DNA of 64,000 nt from Streptomyces sp. NBC_00234 (GCF_036195325.1 NZ_CP108101.1:2418001-2482000), one strand, 5' to 3'. Positions 33,385-42,532 are shown, counted from the first letter of the stretch. Notes: a model not told the origin generated them from the letters alone. Numbers and translations: made by a program.

Positions 33385-34176
33385 ATGAGGGCTCCGGACA
33401 TCGCGAAGGCCCCCGGACGCGACGGGCACGCCTCCGTTCCGGTGCTGAGTCTCGACGGGCTCGGCTGGAGCGTCGGCGGGGCGACCATCGTCGAGGACAT
33501 CGGCCTGAGCGTCCACGAGGGCGAGTTCCTCGCCTTCATCGGCCCCAACGGGGCCGGCAAGACCTCCCTGTTCAACCTGATCAGCGGGTTGACCACCCCG
33601 ACGGCCGGCACCCTGGCGCTGGACGGTGCGGACATGACCGCGCAGCCCGCGCACGTCCGCGCACGGCGTGGGATCGGCCGGACCTTCCAGACGTCCAGCC
33701 TCTGGCCGGGGATGAGCGTCGCCGACCATGTGCGGCTGGCCGCACAGGCGGCGAAGGGCGGCTCGTACCGGCTGTGGCGGCGGGCCTCCCCGTACACCGC
33801 CGAGGTCCACGGCGTACTGGAGCGCACCGGTCTTGGGCACCGGGCCGGGGTGCCGGCCGCCGAGCTGTCCCACGGGGAGAAGCGCAAGCTCGAACTGGCC
33901 GTCCTGCTGGTCGGAGAGCCGCGGCTGATGCTCCTCGACGAGCCGATGGCCGGGGTCAGTGCCGAGGAGGTGCCCGCTCTCACCGAGCTGATCCGCACCC
34001 TGCACCGCGACGAGGGCCGCACCGTCCTCATGGTCGAGCACCACATGGACGTCCTGCTGGGCCTCGCCGACCGGCTCGCCGTGATGCACCACGGACAGTT
34101 GCTGGCGCTGGACACCCCGCAGGCCGTGACCGCCGATCCGGCGGTCCAGCGGGCCTACCTCGGGGAGGGGCTGTGA
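33385..34176 (+). CDS. LivG-type ABC transporter ATP-binding protein
   Basis: The 263-residue ATPase has Walker A GPNGAGKT, Q-loop in RTFQTSSLW, signature LSHGEKRKLELAVLL, Walker B LMLLDEP with MAGVS, and the switch His in VEHHMD, the standard LivG pattern (LSHGE rather than LSGGQ is typical of LivG). It begins three bases after the binding-protein stop. It pairs with the LivF-type ATPase that overlaps its stop by four bases. Confidence 0.92.
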   Translation: MRAPDIAKAPGRDGHASVPVLSLDGLGWSVGGATIVEDIGLSVHEGEFLAFIGPNGAGKTSLFNLISGLTTPTAGTLALDGADMTAQPAHVRARRGIGRTFQTSSLWPGMSVADHVRLAAQAAKGGSYRLWRRASPYTAEVHGVLERTGLGHRAGVPAAELSHGEKRKLELAVLLVGEPRLMLLDEPMAGVSAEEVPALTELIRTLHRDEGRTVLMVEHHMDVLLGLADRLAVMHHGQLLALDTPQAVTADPAVQRAYLGEGL

Positions 34177-34931
34177 CAGCGGACCCGGACGTCCTGCTCG
34201 CCGTACGGGACCTGCGTGTCCTGATCGGCGGACGGCACATCCTGCACGGCGTGGACCTGGACGTCGCCCGCCACGGGGTGACCGCGCTCCTGGGTCGCAA
34301 CGGCGCGGGGAAGACCACGACCGTACGCGGCATCCTCGGCCTCGTTCCGCGCGCCGGCAGTGTGCTGCTGGACGGCGAGGAGACCGTGGCGCTGCCCACC
34401 CACACCGTGGTCGGGCGGGGCATCGGTTACGCCCCGGAGGACCGCGGGATCTTCGCCGGGCTCACCGTCGCGGAGAACCTGCGGCTCGCCGAGCGGCGCG
34501 GGGCCAGCGAGCCCGCGTACCCGCTCGTGCACGAACTCTTTCCCGAACTGAAGCAGAGGGCACGGCAGTTGGCCGGCACCCTGTCCGGCGGGCAGCAGCA
34601 GATGGTGGCCATCGGACGCACGCTGCTCAACGACAACCGGCTCGTCATCGCCGACGAGCCCACCAAGGGCCTCGCGCCCCGGGTCGTCACCGAGGTCGCC
34701 CAGGTGCTGGAGCGGGCGGCCGAGGCGGTGCCGGTACTGCTCGTGGAGCAGAACCTCGCCGTCGTACGGCGGCTGGCCGGGAGTTGTGTCGTCCTCGCCG
34801 ACGGGCGCACCGCGCACCAGGGGCCGGCGGACGCGCTGCTGGGCGACGCGGAGGCGGCCCGCAGGCTGCTCGGCGTGGGGCACGGCCCGGCCGCCCATGC
34901 CTCTTCCCCGACCGCGGAGGCGGATTCCTGA
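34173..34931 (+). CDS. LivF-type ABC transporter ATP-binding protein
   Basis: A GTG start at 34173 overlaps the LivG stop. The 252-residue ATPase has Walker A GRNGAGKT, YAPEDRGIFAGLTVAENLRLAERR (the LivF-typical PEDRGIF-loop), signature LSGGQQQM, Walker B VIADEP and VEQN at the switch site. It forms the heterodimer that powers the two permeases encoded next. The stop overlaps the first permease start by one base. Confidence 0.92.
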   Translation: MTADPDVLLAVRDLRVLIGGRHILHGVDLDVARHGVTALLGRNGAGKTTTVRGILGLVPRAGSVLLDGEETVALPTHTVVGRGIGYAPEDRGIFAGLTVAENLRLAERRGASEPAYPLVHELFPELKQRARQLAGTLSGGQQQMVAIGRTLLNDNRLVIADEPTKGLAPRVVTEVAQVLERAAEAVPVLLVEQNLAVVRRLAGSCVVLADGRTAHQGPADALLGDAEAARRLLGVGHGPAAHASSPTAEADS

Positions 34932-35818
34932 TGTCCACCATCGTTCTGCTCACCATGACCGGCCTCGGTCTGGGGGCGCTCTACTTCCTGATCGCGTCGG
35001 GCCTCTCGCTGATCTTCGGCCTGATGGACGTGCTCAACTTCGCGCACGGCGCCCTTCTCTCCATCGGCGCGTACGGCACCTGGTGGGCGGCGTCCGGGAA
35101 TCTGCCCGGTGCGGGCCCCGGCGGTGCGGGCTTCGCCCTCGCCGTGCTCTTCGGTACGGCGGTGGGCACCGTGGCCGCCGTCCTGCTCGAACTCGCCGTC
35201 GTCCGCCCGCTCTACACCCGGCCGCGCGAACAGGTGCTCGCCACGGTCGGGGTGGGGCTCGCCGTCCCCGCGCTCCTCTCGGGGATCTGGGGCCCGGACG
35301 CCCTGACGTTCCCGGGACCGGAGGCCCTGTCGGGAACCTTCGGGCTGCTGGGCGCGCACGTCCCGGTCAACCGGCTCGTCCTGATCGCCGCGGCGGTCGT
35401 GGTCCTCGTGGCGCTGCGGCTGTTCCTCGGGCGGACGCGGCACGGCCTGGTCGTACGGGCGGGGGTCGAGGACCGGGCGATGGTCACCGCTCTGGGCATC
35501 GACGTCCGCAGGGCGTTCACGCTCGTCTTCGCGATCGGCGGCTGCGTCGCCGCGCTCGGCGGGGCCCTGGGCGGGCTGTACTTCGGCTCGGTCGACCCCC
35601 GGCAGGGCACCTCGCTGCTGATCTTCGCCTTCGTGGTGGTGGTCACCGGCGGCATGGGCTCGGTGACCGGGGCCGCCGTGGCGGCCGTCGTCATCGGCCT
35701 GGTCCAGCAGTTCGCCAACTACTACACCGCAGCGGGCCTCGGCGATCTGGCCGTCGTCGTCCTGCTCGGCGCGCTGCTGCTCGTCCGGCCGCGCGGACTG
35801 ACCGGGAGGCTCGCGTGA
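34931..35818 (+). CDS. LivH-type branched-chain amino acid ABC permease
   Basis: A 295-residue permease with about eight hydrophobic helices, beginning GLGLGALYFLIASGLSLIFGLMDVLNFAHGALLSIGAYG, the LivH signature. The RAGVEDRAMVTALGIDVRRAFTLVFAIGGCVAALGG region is the cytoplasmic EAA-like coupling loop. Its ATG overlaps the LivF stop (TGATG) and its stop overlaps the LivM start. Confidence 0.92.
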   Translation: MSTIVLLTMTGLGLGALYFLIASGLSLIFGLMDVLNFAHGALLSIGAYGTWWAASGNLPGAGPGGAGFALAVLFGTAVGTVAAVLLELAVVRPLYTRPREQVLATVGVGLAVPALLSGIWGPDALTFPGPEALSGTFGLLGAHVPVNRLVLIAAAVVVLVALRLFLGRTRHGLVVRAGVEDRAMVTALGIDVRRAFTLVFAIGGCVAALGGALGGLYFGSVDPRQGTSLLIFAFVVVVTGGMGSVTGAAVAAVVIGLVQQFANYYTAAGLGDLAVVVLLGALLLVRPRGLTGRLA

Positions 35819-36963
35819 GTACCGCCACCGAGACACACGACCGCATCGACGGAACACCGGCCGCGGGACCGCCGCGGCCGGCCGGGAGACCGGCCGGGGT
35901 GCTGCGCTGGTGGCCCGCCGGGGCGCTCCTCGCCCTGGTCGTCGCACCGTTCAGCGCACTGCCGCTGCCGGGGCTCCTGGACGGCCCGGTGGGCAGCCCC
36001 GGCTCCCTCCAGCTCCTCGCCACCTGCCTGCTGTTCGGAGCCCTGGCCACCGGATACGACCTGCTGCTCGGCCGTACCGGACTGCTGTCCTTCGGGCATG
36101 CGCTGTACTTCGCGGCGGGCAGCTACGCCACCAACATGTTCCTGCTGGAGGCGGGGCTGCCGTTCGCCCTCTCGGCCGTGCTCGGCCTCTGCTTCGGGAT
36201 CGCCCTGGCGCTGGTGCTGGGTTCGGTGAGCCTGCGGGTCACCGGCATCGGCTTCTCCATGGTGACGCTGGCCTTCGCACAGGCGGGCTCGATCCTCGTC
36301 TCCCGCAACCCCGGTGGTCTCACCGGCGGCGAGGAGGGCCGGGCCGCGCCCGCCGGGCTGCTGCCGTCCGGGCTCGTCGGCATCGACAACACCGCGAATC
36401 TCTACTGGATCGCGCTGGCCTACCTCGTCCTGACGCTCGGGGTCGTCCACTGGGCGGTCCGCTCCCCCACGGGACGGGTCTGGGAGGGCATCAAGGAGAA
36501 CGAGCGCCGGGTGGAGGTCCTGGGCCTGAAGCCGTACGGGTTCAAGCTGACGGCCTTCGTGCTGGCCGGGGCGCTGGCAGCGGTCGGCGGGCTCGTCCAC
36601 CTCCTGCTCACCGGCGGTTCCACTCCGCAGACGACGACGTCGGACTTCACGCTGTCGCTGCTGGTGATGGTGGTGCTGGGCGGCTCCGGCACCCGCTGGG
36701 GGCCGATGGTCGGCGGCATCCTGTACACCTGGGCCGATCACCGGCTCGGCGACCTCGCCGGATCGGGAGCGGTCGCCGATCTGCCGGCGGTGCTGCGGGT
36801 CCCGCTGTCCCAGCCGCTGTTCCTGCTCGGCGTGCTGTTCGTGGCCGTGGTGCATCTGCTGCCCGGCGGCCTCGCACGGCTGCCGGCCCGCCTGGGCGCG
36901 GGCCGCCGCGCATCCGGCGCCGCCCCGTCCTCCCCCGCCCCGAAGGAGAACCGGAACCCATGA
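35815..36963 (+). CDS. LivM-type branched-chain amino acid ABC permease
   Basis: A GTG start at 35815 gives 382 residues. GYDLLLGRTGLLSFGHALYFAAGSYATN is the LivM signature, and GRVWEGIKENERRVEVLGLKPYGFKLTAFVLAGALAAVGG the coupling loop to the ATPases. Around nine to ten helices are visible; the N-terminal 40 residues and the last 35 are cytoplasmic and Pro/Ala/Arg-rich. It completes the importer with the LivH-like partner. Confidence 0.92.
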   Translation: MSTATETHDRIDGTPAAGPPRPAGRPAGVLRWWPAGALLALVVAPFSALPLPGLLDGPVGSPGSLQLLATCLLFGALATGYDLLLGRTGLLSFGHALYFAAGSYATNMFLLEAGLPFALSAVLGLCFGIALALVLGSVSLRVTGIGFSMVTLAFAQAGSILVSRNPGGLTGGEEGRAAPAGLLPSGLVGIDNTANLYWIALAYLVLTLGVVHWAVRSPTGRVWEGIKENERRVEVLGLKPYGFKLTAFVLAGALAAVGGLVHLLLTGGSTPQTTTSDFTLSLLVMVVLGGSGTRWGPMVGGILYTWADHRLGDLAGSGAVADLPAVLRVPLSQPLFLLGVLFVAVVHLLPGGLARLPARLGAGRRASGAAPSSPAPKENRNP

Positions 36964-37883
36964 CACCCGACACGGTCCCCGCCCCGGTCCCGTACGAAGA
37001 ACTGCGCGTCCCGGTGACCGGGGGCGAGCTGGCGGCCCTGCGCTGGCCGGCCCGCGAGGCGGGCGCGCCGGTGGTCGTGGCCCTGCACGGCATCACGGCC
37101 AACGCCCTGTCCTGGGGCCCGGTGGCCCGGGCGCTGGCGGGCCGGGTCATTCTGATCGCCCCGGATCTGCGGGGCCGGGCGGCCAGTTCCGGGCTGCCCG
37201 GCCCGTACGGGATCGCCGCGCACGCGGACGACGCGGCGGCCCTGACCGAGGCGCTGGGGCTCGGCCGGGTGGTGCTGGCCGGTCATTCGATGGGCGCGTT
37301 CGTGGCGGCGCTGGCCGCCGTGCGGCATCCGGAGCGGTTCGGCCCGCTGTTGCTCGTCGACGGCGGGGCCGGCTTCCCCGCGCCCACCCATCTGTCCCCG
37401 GACGCGCTCCTGACGGCCGTCATCGGACCGGCGATGGAGCGGCTCTCGATGACCTTCCCCGACCGCGCCGCCTACCGGTCCTTCTGGCAGGCCCATCCCG
37501 CGTTCGCCGGGGCGTGGTCGGCGGAGGTGGACGCGTACATCCAGCGCGATCTGACCGGCGAGGAACCGGAGTTGCGCTCCACCTGCCTGATCGAGGCCGT
37601 ACGCGCCGACGGGGCCGGTCTCTTCGCCGACGAGGTGCTGTCGGCGGTACGGAACCTGCCGTCCCCCGCGACGCTGCTGTGGGCCCAGCGGGGCCTGATG
37701 GACGAGGCCCAGGGACTGTACGACGAGACCCGCCTGGCAGCGGCCGGCCTCGCGGGAACAGCGGTACGGACCGTACGGATAGCCGATGTCAACCACTACA
37801 CGGTGCTGACGGGCGAAAAGGGAGCGAAGGAGGTCGCCCGCCACCTGCTGCACGCCACGGAACCGGACCCGGCGGACGACTGA
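36960..37883 (+). CDS. Alpha/beta-hydrolase
   Basis: A 307-residue alpha/beta-hydrolase. ALHGITANALSW is the oxyanion-hole strand (HG), AGHSMGAF carries the nucleophile Ser (about residue 109), and VNHYTVLTG near the C-terminus holds the catalytic His. No signal peptide is seen, so it is cytoplasmic. It overlaps the LivM-type stop by four bases and is the last gene of the LIV operon. It probably hydrolyses an ester, amide or lactone that the transporter brings in. The stop codon lies inside the following hairpin. Confidence 0.87.
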   Translation: MTPDTVPAPVPYEELRVPVTGGELAALRWPAREAGAPVVVALHGITANALSWGPVARALAGRVILIAPDLRGRAASSGLPGPYGIAAHADDAAALTEALGLGRVVLAGHSMGAFVAALAAVRHPERFGPLLLVDGGAGFPAPTHLSPDALLTAVIGPAMERLSMTFPDRAAYRSFWQAHPAFAGAWSAEVDAYIQRDLTGEEPELRSTCLIEAVRADGAGLFADEVLSAVRNLPSPATLLWAQRGLMDEAQGLYDETRLAAAGLAGTAVRTVRIADVNHYTVLTGEKGAKEVARHLLHATEPDPADD

Positions 37884-37913
37884 TCCGGGGCGGCACCCGG
37901 CCGCCCCGGATCA
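37881..37913. terminator. Bidirectional hairpin overlapping both convergent stop codons
   Basis: Perfect 13-base arms TGATCCGGGGCGG and CCGCCCCGGATCA around a seven-base loop. The first three bases are the TGA of the hydrolase gene and the last three the complement of the TGA of the PucR-type regulator gene. Confidence 0.85.
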
Positions 37914-39905
37914 GCCTTCCCGCCCTCCCGACAACAGGTGCAGCCGCAGGGCGAGTTGCAGCTCCAGCGCCCGCCCCGGCTCGTTCCAGTCGCGCCCCAG
38001 CAGCACCTGGATCCGGTCGAGCCGCTGCACCACCGTGTTGACGTGGACGTGCAGTTCGTCCTTGGCCCGGATCAGGCTGCCGCCCGCTCCGAAGTACGCG
38101 CCGAGCGTGCGCACCAGATGGGTGCCGCGCCGCTCGTCGTACCGCAGCAGCGGCCCCAAGGTCGCCGAGACGAAGCCGTCGACGTCCTGCGCGTTGCCCA
38201 GCACCACGCCGAGGAAGCCGAGTTCGTCCACGCAGGCGCCTTCGCCCGTGCGGCCGAGTACCCGCATCGCCCGGAGGCAGCGGGCGGCTTCCGCGTACGC
38301 GGCGGCCAGTTCCCGCGGTCCGCCGGCCGGGCCGGCCACGGCGACGGTGACGGGGGCCTGGACGAGGTGGCCGAGCTGGGCCGCTGCGGCCCTGGCCACC
38401 TCTCCGGGCGAGCGCCCGGAGCCGGCACCCGCGGCCTCGTCGGCGCAGTCGACCAGCAGCACGACCGTTCCCGCGTGTTCGGCGCTGACCCCGTGGATGT
38501 CCCCGCCGAACAGATAGCGCAGGGCGGCGGCACCGAGTCTGTCCCGGGCGTCCGATTCGGCGACCAGCAGCAGCCTCGGCCGGTCCAGGTCGATGCCCAG
38601 CCGCCGGCCGCGCTCGGCCAGACCGGCCGGGTCCCGTTCCGCGTCGCTCAGCAGGTCGCTGATCAGTTCCCCGCGGATCCGGTTCTCCGTCTCGGCCACC
38701 GTCCTCCGCAGCAGCAGAAGCAGCCCGGTGACCACGGCGGCGCGTTCGAACAGCCGCCGGTCGGAGTCGTCGAGGCGCCGGCGCTGGTGCAGCACCAGGC
38801 TGGCCAGCAGCTCCTGTCCGGCGAGGACGGCGCAGATCCACCGCCCGTCGCGGTGCACCGCGCGGCCTCCGGCCCGGGACTCCTCGGCGGTCTCGGCCAG
38901 CCATCCCGCGTCCGCGCTGTCGGCGGCCCCTGCCGTCCCGTCCGGCCGCACGGCCGCCAGGGGGCGTCCGCCCGGGTCGTGGATGGTCAGCGGGCTGTCC
39001 AGGAGTCCGGCGACGGCCGTGGCGACATCCGTGACGTCACCGCCGCGCAGCACCAGGTCGGTGAGCCGGTCGTGGGCCTCCTCGGCCCGCCGCATGGCGG
39101 CGGAGTGCTCGCGTACGGCGGCGTTGGCCTCGGCCAGTTCGGCGTTGGCCTGGGCGAGTTCGGCGAGGGCCGCCCCGGTGTCGGCGAGGGCGCGGGCCGT
39201 GTCGATGGCGATGGCGGCGTGCGCGGCGAGGGAGCAGAGCAGGGCGACCTCGTCCGGGCTGAAGACGCGCGGGGAGCGGTCGGCGGCGAAGAGGACGCCG
39301 ATGACCTTCCCCGTACCGCCGCGGCTGGAGCCGAGGAGCAGGGGGACGCCGAGGATGGCGACGAGCCCCTCGGCCAGCACACCGGCGTTGATGTTCTCGG
39401 TGTGGCGGAAGCGTTCGTCGGTGCGGTAGTCGGGTGTCGCGTACGGGCTGGCGGTCTGCGCCACGAGGCCGCCGAGTCCCTCGCCGAGCTCCAGCCGCAG
39501 CCGCTGGAAGAGCACGGACACCGAGCCGTCGGTCACCCGCATGTAGGTGTCCCCGGCCTCCTCGTCGGGGAGGGTGAGGTAGGCGGTGTCGGTGCCGAGC
39601 AGCATCCTGGCCCGCCGCACGATGGCCTTCAGCACCTCGTCCAGGTCACGGGAGGCGGCCAGGTCGCCCGCCGTGTCGAAGAGGGCGGTGAGCTGGAGTT
39701 CGCGGCGGCGGTGCTGACGCAGGGCGCCCCTGATCCGCAGGGCCGTGGCGACCGCCCCTTCCACCTCGGCCAGGTCGGCGGCGGGCACTCCGGCGGCTCT
39801 CGCCGCGGAGGAGACGGCGCCGAGGACCTCGGCGGGGGCGTCGTCGGCCAGCAGCCCGAGCAGGCGTCGCAGGTGGGGCGCGGCGGAGGGGGACGGTTCA
39901 GACAT
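37911..39905 (-). CDS. GAF-domain PucR/CdaR-type transcriptional regulator
   Basis: A 664-residue regulator. Residues about 60-225 form a GAF domain (ELQLTALFDTAGDLAASRDLDEVLKAIVRRARMLLGTDTAYLTLPDEEAG). A coiled coil of Ala/Glu heptads follows (ALAELAQANAELAEANAAVREHSA, about 250-285), then a ligand-type middle domain. The C-terminal PucR helix-turn-helix closes the protein (LIRAKDELHVHVNTVVQRLDRIQVLLGRDW, about 615-645). The type is common as activator of neighbouring catabolic genes. Here it lies beside 3-hydroxybutyrate dehydrogenase and PHB depolymerase genes and probably controls them in response to a metabolite. Confidence 0.88.
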   Translation of the reverse strand: MSEPSPSAAPHLRRLLGLLADDAPAEVLGAVSSAARAAGVPAADLAEVEGAVATALRIRGALRQHRRRELQLTALFDTAGDLAASRDLDEVLKAIVRRARMLLGTDTAYLTLPDEEAGDTYMRVTDGSVSVLFQRLRLELGEGLGGLVAQTASPYATPDYRTDERFRHTENINAGVLAEGLVAILGVPLLLGSSRGGTGKVIGVLFAADRSPRVFSPDEVALLCSLAAHAAIAIDTARALADTGAALAELAQANAELAEANAAVREHSAAMRRAEEAHDRLTDLVLRGGDVTDVATAVAGLLDSPLTIHDPGGRPLAAVRPDGTAGAADSADAGWLAETAEESRAGGRAVHRDGRWICAVLAGQELLASLVLHQRRRLDDSDRRLFERAAVVTGLLLLLRRTVAETENRIRGELISDLLSDAERDPAGLAERGRRLGIDLDRPRLLLVAESDARDRLGAAALRYLFGGDIHGVSAEHAGTVVLLVDCADEAAGAGSGRSPGEVARAAAAQLGHLVQAPVTVAVAGPAGGPRELAAAYAEAARCLRAMRVLGRTGEGACVDELGFLGVVLGNAQDVDGFVSATLGPLLRYDERRGTHLVRTLGAYFGAGGSLIRAKDELHVHVNTVVQRLDRIQVLLGRDWNEPGRALELQLALRLHLLSGGREG

Positions 39906-39949
39906 GGGCGGCCATCGTTCGTCGGGAGTGCGCGGATCGGGTCGGCGGG

Positions 39950-40768
39950 TCAGTTGGCGGTCCAGCCGCCGTCCATGGAGAGCGAGGTGCCGGTGATGTG
40001 TCCGGTGCGCGGACCGCACAGCCACAGGACGGCCTCCGCCACGTCGTCGGGTTCGATGAGGCTCTTGACGGCGCTGCGCTCCAGCATGACCTGTCCCACC
40101 ACCTCCTCCTCCGAGATGCCGTGGGTACGGGCCTGGGCCGCGATCTGGTTCTCGACCAGGGGGGTGCGTACGTACCCGGGGCTGACGCAGTTGCTCGTCA
40201 CCCCGTGTTCCGCCGCTTCGAGCGCGACCACCTTGCTGAGTCCTTCCAGTGCGTGCTTGGCCGTGACATAGGCCGCCTTGTAGGGACTGGCGCGCAGTCC
40301 GTGGACGGAGGAGATGTTGACGACGCGCCCCCAGCCGCGTTCGTACATGCCGGGCAGGGTCCGGCGCAAGATGCGGAACGGGGCCTCGACCATGACCCGC
40401 TGGATCAGCGCGAAGCGCTCGGGCGGGAACGCGTGCACGGGGGCGATGTGCTGGAGCCCCGCGTTGTTGACCACGATGTCCGCGTCGGCGGGCAGGGTGT
40501 CCACCGCCTCGGGGTCCGAGAGGTCGACCACCCAGGCGGTCGCGCCGAGCTCCTCGGCCAGGCTCTTGGCGGCGTCGCCCGCCTTGTCCACGACGTGCAC
40601 GTGGGCGCCGGCCGCGGCGAGCGTCCGTGCGCAGGCGAGGCCGATGCCGCTGGCCCCGCCGGTCACCAGAGCGGTGCGCCCGGCCAGGAACCGGTCGGCT
40701 GACGGGGGCGGCACGCCGTCGGCGGGGGAAGGGGCGGGCGCGTGGTCCGGTGTCCGGGAAGTCTGCAT
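39950..40768 (-). CDS. D-3-hydroxybutyrate dehydrogenase (SDR)
   Basis: A 272-residue short-chain dehydrogenase starting at 40768. TGGASGIGLACARTL is the nucleotide loop, VVNNAGLQHIAPVHAFPPE and NISSVHGLRASPYKAAYVTAKHALEG give the catalytic Ser/Tyr/Lys. NAGLQ(H)-x-P-V and the VHGL/SPYKAAYV pattern are typical of BdhA-type 3-hydroxybutyrate dehydrogenases, which oxidise 3-hydroxybutyrate to acetoacetate. It is divergent from a secreted PHB depolymerase that would supply the substrate, and 44 bases upstream of the PucR-type gene. Confidence 0.85.
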   Translation of the reverse strand: MQTSRTPDHAPAPSPADGVPPPSADRFLAGRTALVTGGASGIGLACARTLAAAGAHVHVVDKAGDAAKSLAEELGATAWVVDLSDPEAVDTLPADADIVVNNAGLQHIAPVHAFPPERFALIQRVMVEAPFRILRRTLPGMYERGWGRVVNISSVHGLRASPYKAAYVTAKHALEGLSKVVALEAAEHGVTSNCVSPGYVRTPLVENQIAAQARTHGISEEEVVGQVMLERSAVKSLIEPDDVAEAVLWLCGPRTGHITGTSLSMDGGWTAN

Positions 40769-41041
40769 GGCCGTCACGGTAAGGAGGTCGCCGCCCGCAT
40801 CACACGGGGTCGGTGCACACACCCTCGTACCCGCACATGGTGGCGGCGTACATGGTGCGGGACGGCGCCCGGGCGGGGGCTGCTACGGGGCGGCGGCATC
40901 CCGGCGCACGGCCCTGACCTGCGCAAGGGCCGTGCCGCACACACCCTGCCGATGCCGGTGGCCGTCGGCCACATGGGCGGTCCCGGGCTCCGCGCCTAGG
41001 TTCCGGCAGCAGTCCGCACGTCCGATCAGGGAGGCCCCACC

Positions 41042-42532
41042 GTGCGCCCATCGATCCTTCGACGCCTGTTCCGGTGCGTCGTGTCCGCAGCCGTCCTCGG
41101 CGTCCTGCCGGCGACGCCGGCCACCGCCACGGCCGCCCGGCCGGCCGCCGCCGCCGACACGCTCCAACAGGTCACCGGCTTCGGCACCAACCCCGGAAAC
41201 CTCCAGATGTTCGCGTACACCCCGGCGCACGTTCCGGCGGGTGCGCCCCTGGTGATCGCCCTGCACGGCTGCACCCAGAGCGCGAACGCCTACTACGCCA
41301 ACTCGGGCTGGCCGAAGCTCGCCGACACCTGGGGCTTCGACGTCGTCCTCCCGCAGACCACGTCCGCGAACAACTCGCTCTCCTGCTTCAGTTGGTTCGA
41401 TCCGGCGGAGGACACCCGCGGCCGGGGCGAGGCCGCGTCCGTCGTGCAGATGGTCGAGTACGCGAAGCGGACGTACGGTTCCGACGGCCGCCGGGTGTAC
41501 GTCACGGGGCTCTCCGCGGGCGGCGGCATGACCGCGAATCTGCTCGCCGCCTACCCGGACGTGTTCGCGGGCGGATCGGTGGCCTCGGGGCTGCCCGCGC
41601 AGTGCGCCACCAGCCAGGCCGCCGCATCCGGCTGCCAGACGGGTCCGCAGCAGCTCACCCCGGCCCAGTGGGGCGACAAGGTCCGTTCCTCGTACCCGGG
41701 TTACACCGGTCCGTGGCCCCGGGTGGCGATCTGGCAGGGCACATCGGACTACACGGTCTACCCGGCCAACGCCACCGCCCTGCGCGACCAGTGGACCGAC
41801 GTGTGGGGCATCGGCCAGACCCCGGACGGCACCACCGCGCTGCCCGGGAACACCACCCGCACCGTCTACCACGACGCGTCGGGGAAGCCCGCCGTCGAGA
41901 CGTACTCGGTCTCCGGCATGGGCCACGGCCTGCCCGTGGATCCTGGTACGGCCACCGGGCAGTGCGGCGCGACGGCCGCGTACTTCCTCGACACGATCTG
42001 CTCGGCGTACTACACCGGCGTCTTCTGGGGGCTGGACCAGGGCGCACCGGGCGGCGGCGACGGCCTCCCCGCCCCGTCGGGCCTGACGGTCACCGGTGTC
42101 ACCGCCGCCTCCGTCTCGCTGTCCTGGAGTCCGGTCGCGGGAGCCGCCTCATACGAGGTCCGCCGCGACGGCGTCAAGGTCGCGTCGCCCGCCGGGACGT
42201 CCTTCACCGACACCGGCCTGACGGCAGGGGTGTCCTACGGCTACACCGTGGCGGCGGTCGACTCCTCGGGCGCCGTCGGCACCGCCGGCGCGGCGGTGAC
42301 CGCCACCACGACGGGCGGTGTCCCCGCGCAGTGCTTCACCGCGAGCAACTACGCGCACGTGACGGCGGGCCGGGCGCACACCTCGGGCGGCTACGTGTAC
42401 GCGAACGGCTCCGGCCAGAACATGGGGCTGTACAACACGTTCGTCACCCACACGCTGAAGGAGTCGCCGGCGGGGTACTTCGTGCTCGCCGACTCCGGCT
42501 GTCAGGCCGGGTTGTCGGAGAAGTCCCCCTGA
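41042..42532 (+). CDS. phaZ: Extracellular polyhydroxybutyrate depolymerase
   Basis: A GTG start at 41042 gives 496 residues with a Sec signal peptide (cleavage after about residue 38). The alpha/beta-hydrolase catalytic domain (about 40-335) has the oxyanion loop ALHGCTQS, the lipase-box Ser in TGLSAGGGM, DYTVYPAN and GMGHGLPVD for the Asp/His. A fibronectin type III domain (about 342-425) links to a C-terminal polymer-binding domain (FTASNYAHVTAGRAHTSGGYVYANGSG). This order is that of secreted PHB depolymerases: cleavage, spacer, granule binding. The neighbouring 3-hydroxybutyrate dehydrogenase would use the product. Confidence 0.9.
   Translation: MRPSILRRLFRCVVSAAVLGVLPATPATATAARPAAAADTLQQVTGFGTNPGNLQMFAYTPAHVPAGAPLVIALHGCTQSANAYYANSGWPKLADTWGFDVVLPQTTSANNSLSCFSWFDPAEDTRGRGEAASVVQMVEYAKRTYGSDGRRVYVTGLSAGGGMTANLLAAYPDVFAGGSVASGLPAQCATSQAAASGCQTGPQQLTPAQWGDKVRSSYPGYTGPWPRVAIWQGTSDYTVYPANATALRDQWTDVWGIGQTPDGTTALPGNTTRTVYHDASGKPAVETYSVSGMGHGLPVDPGTATGQCGATAAYFLDTICSAYYTGVFWGLDQGAPGGGDGLPAPSGLTVTGVTAASVSLSWSPVAGAASYEVRRDGVKVASPAGTSFTDTGLTAGVSYGYTVAAVDSSGAVGTAGAAVTATTTGGVPAQCFTASNYAHVTAGRAHTSGGYVYANGSGQNMGLYNTFVTHTLKESPAGYFVLADSGCQAGLSEKSP

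Noticed and set aside
31897..34092. Very long minus-strand open frame opposite the LIV operon
   Set aside because: Shadow frame due to high GC; no protein features, while the plus strand has complete Walker and lipobox motifs.
40769..41041. Repeated ACATGGTG elements between 3-hydroxybutyrate dehydrogenase and depolymerase genes as operators
   Set aside because: Two short direct repeats only, too weak to call as a site; otherwise I see nothing certain in this 273-base gap.
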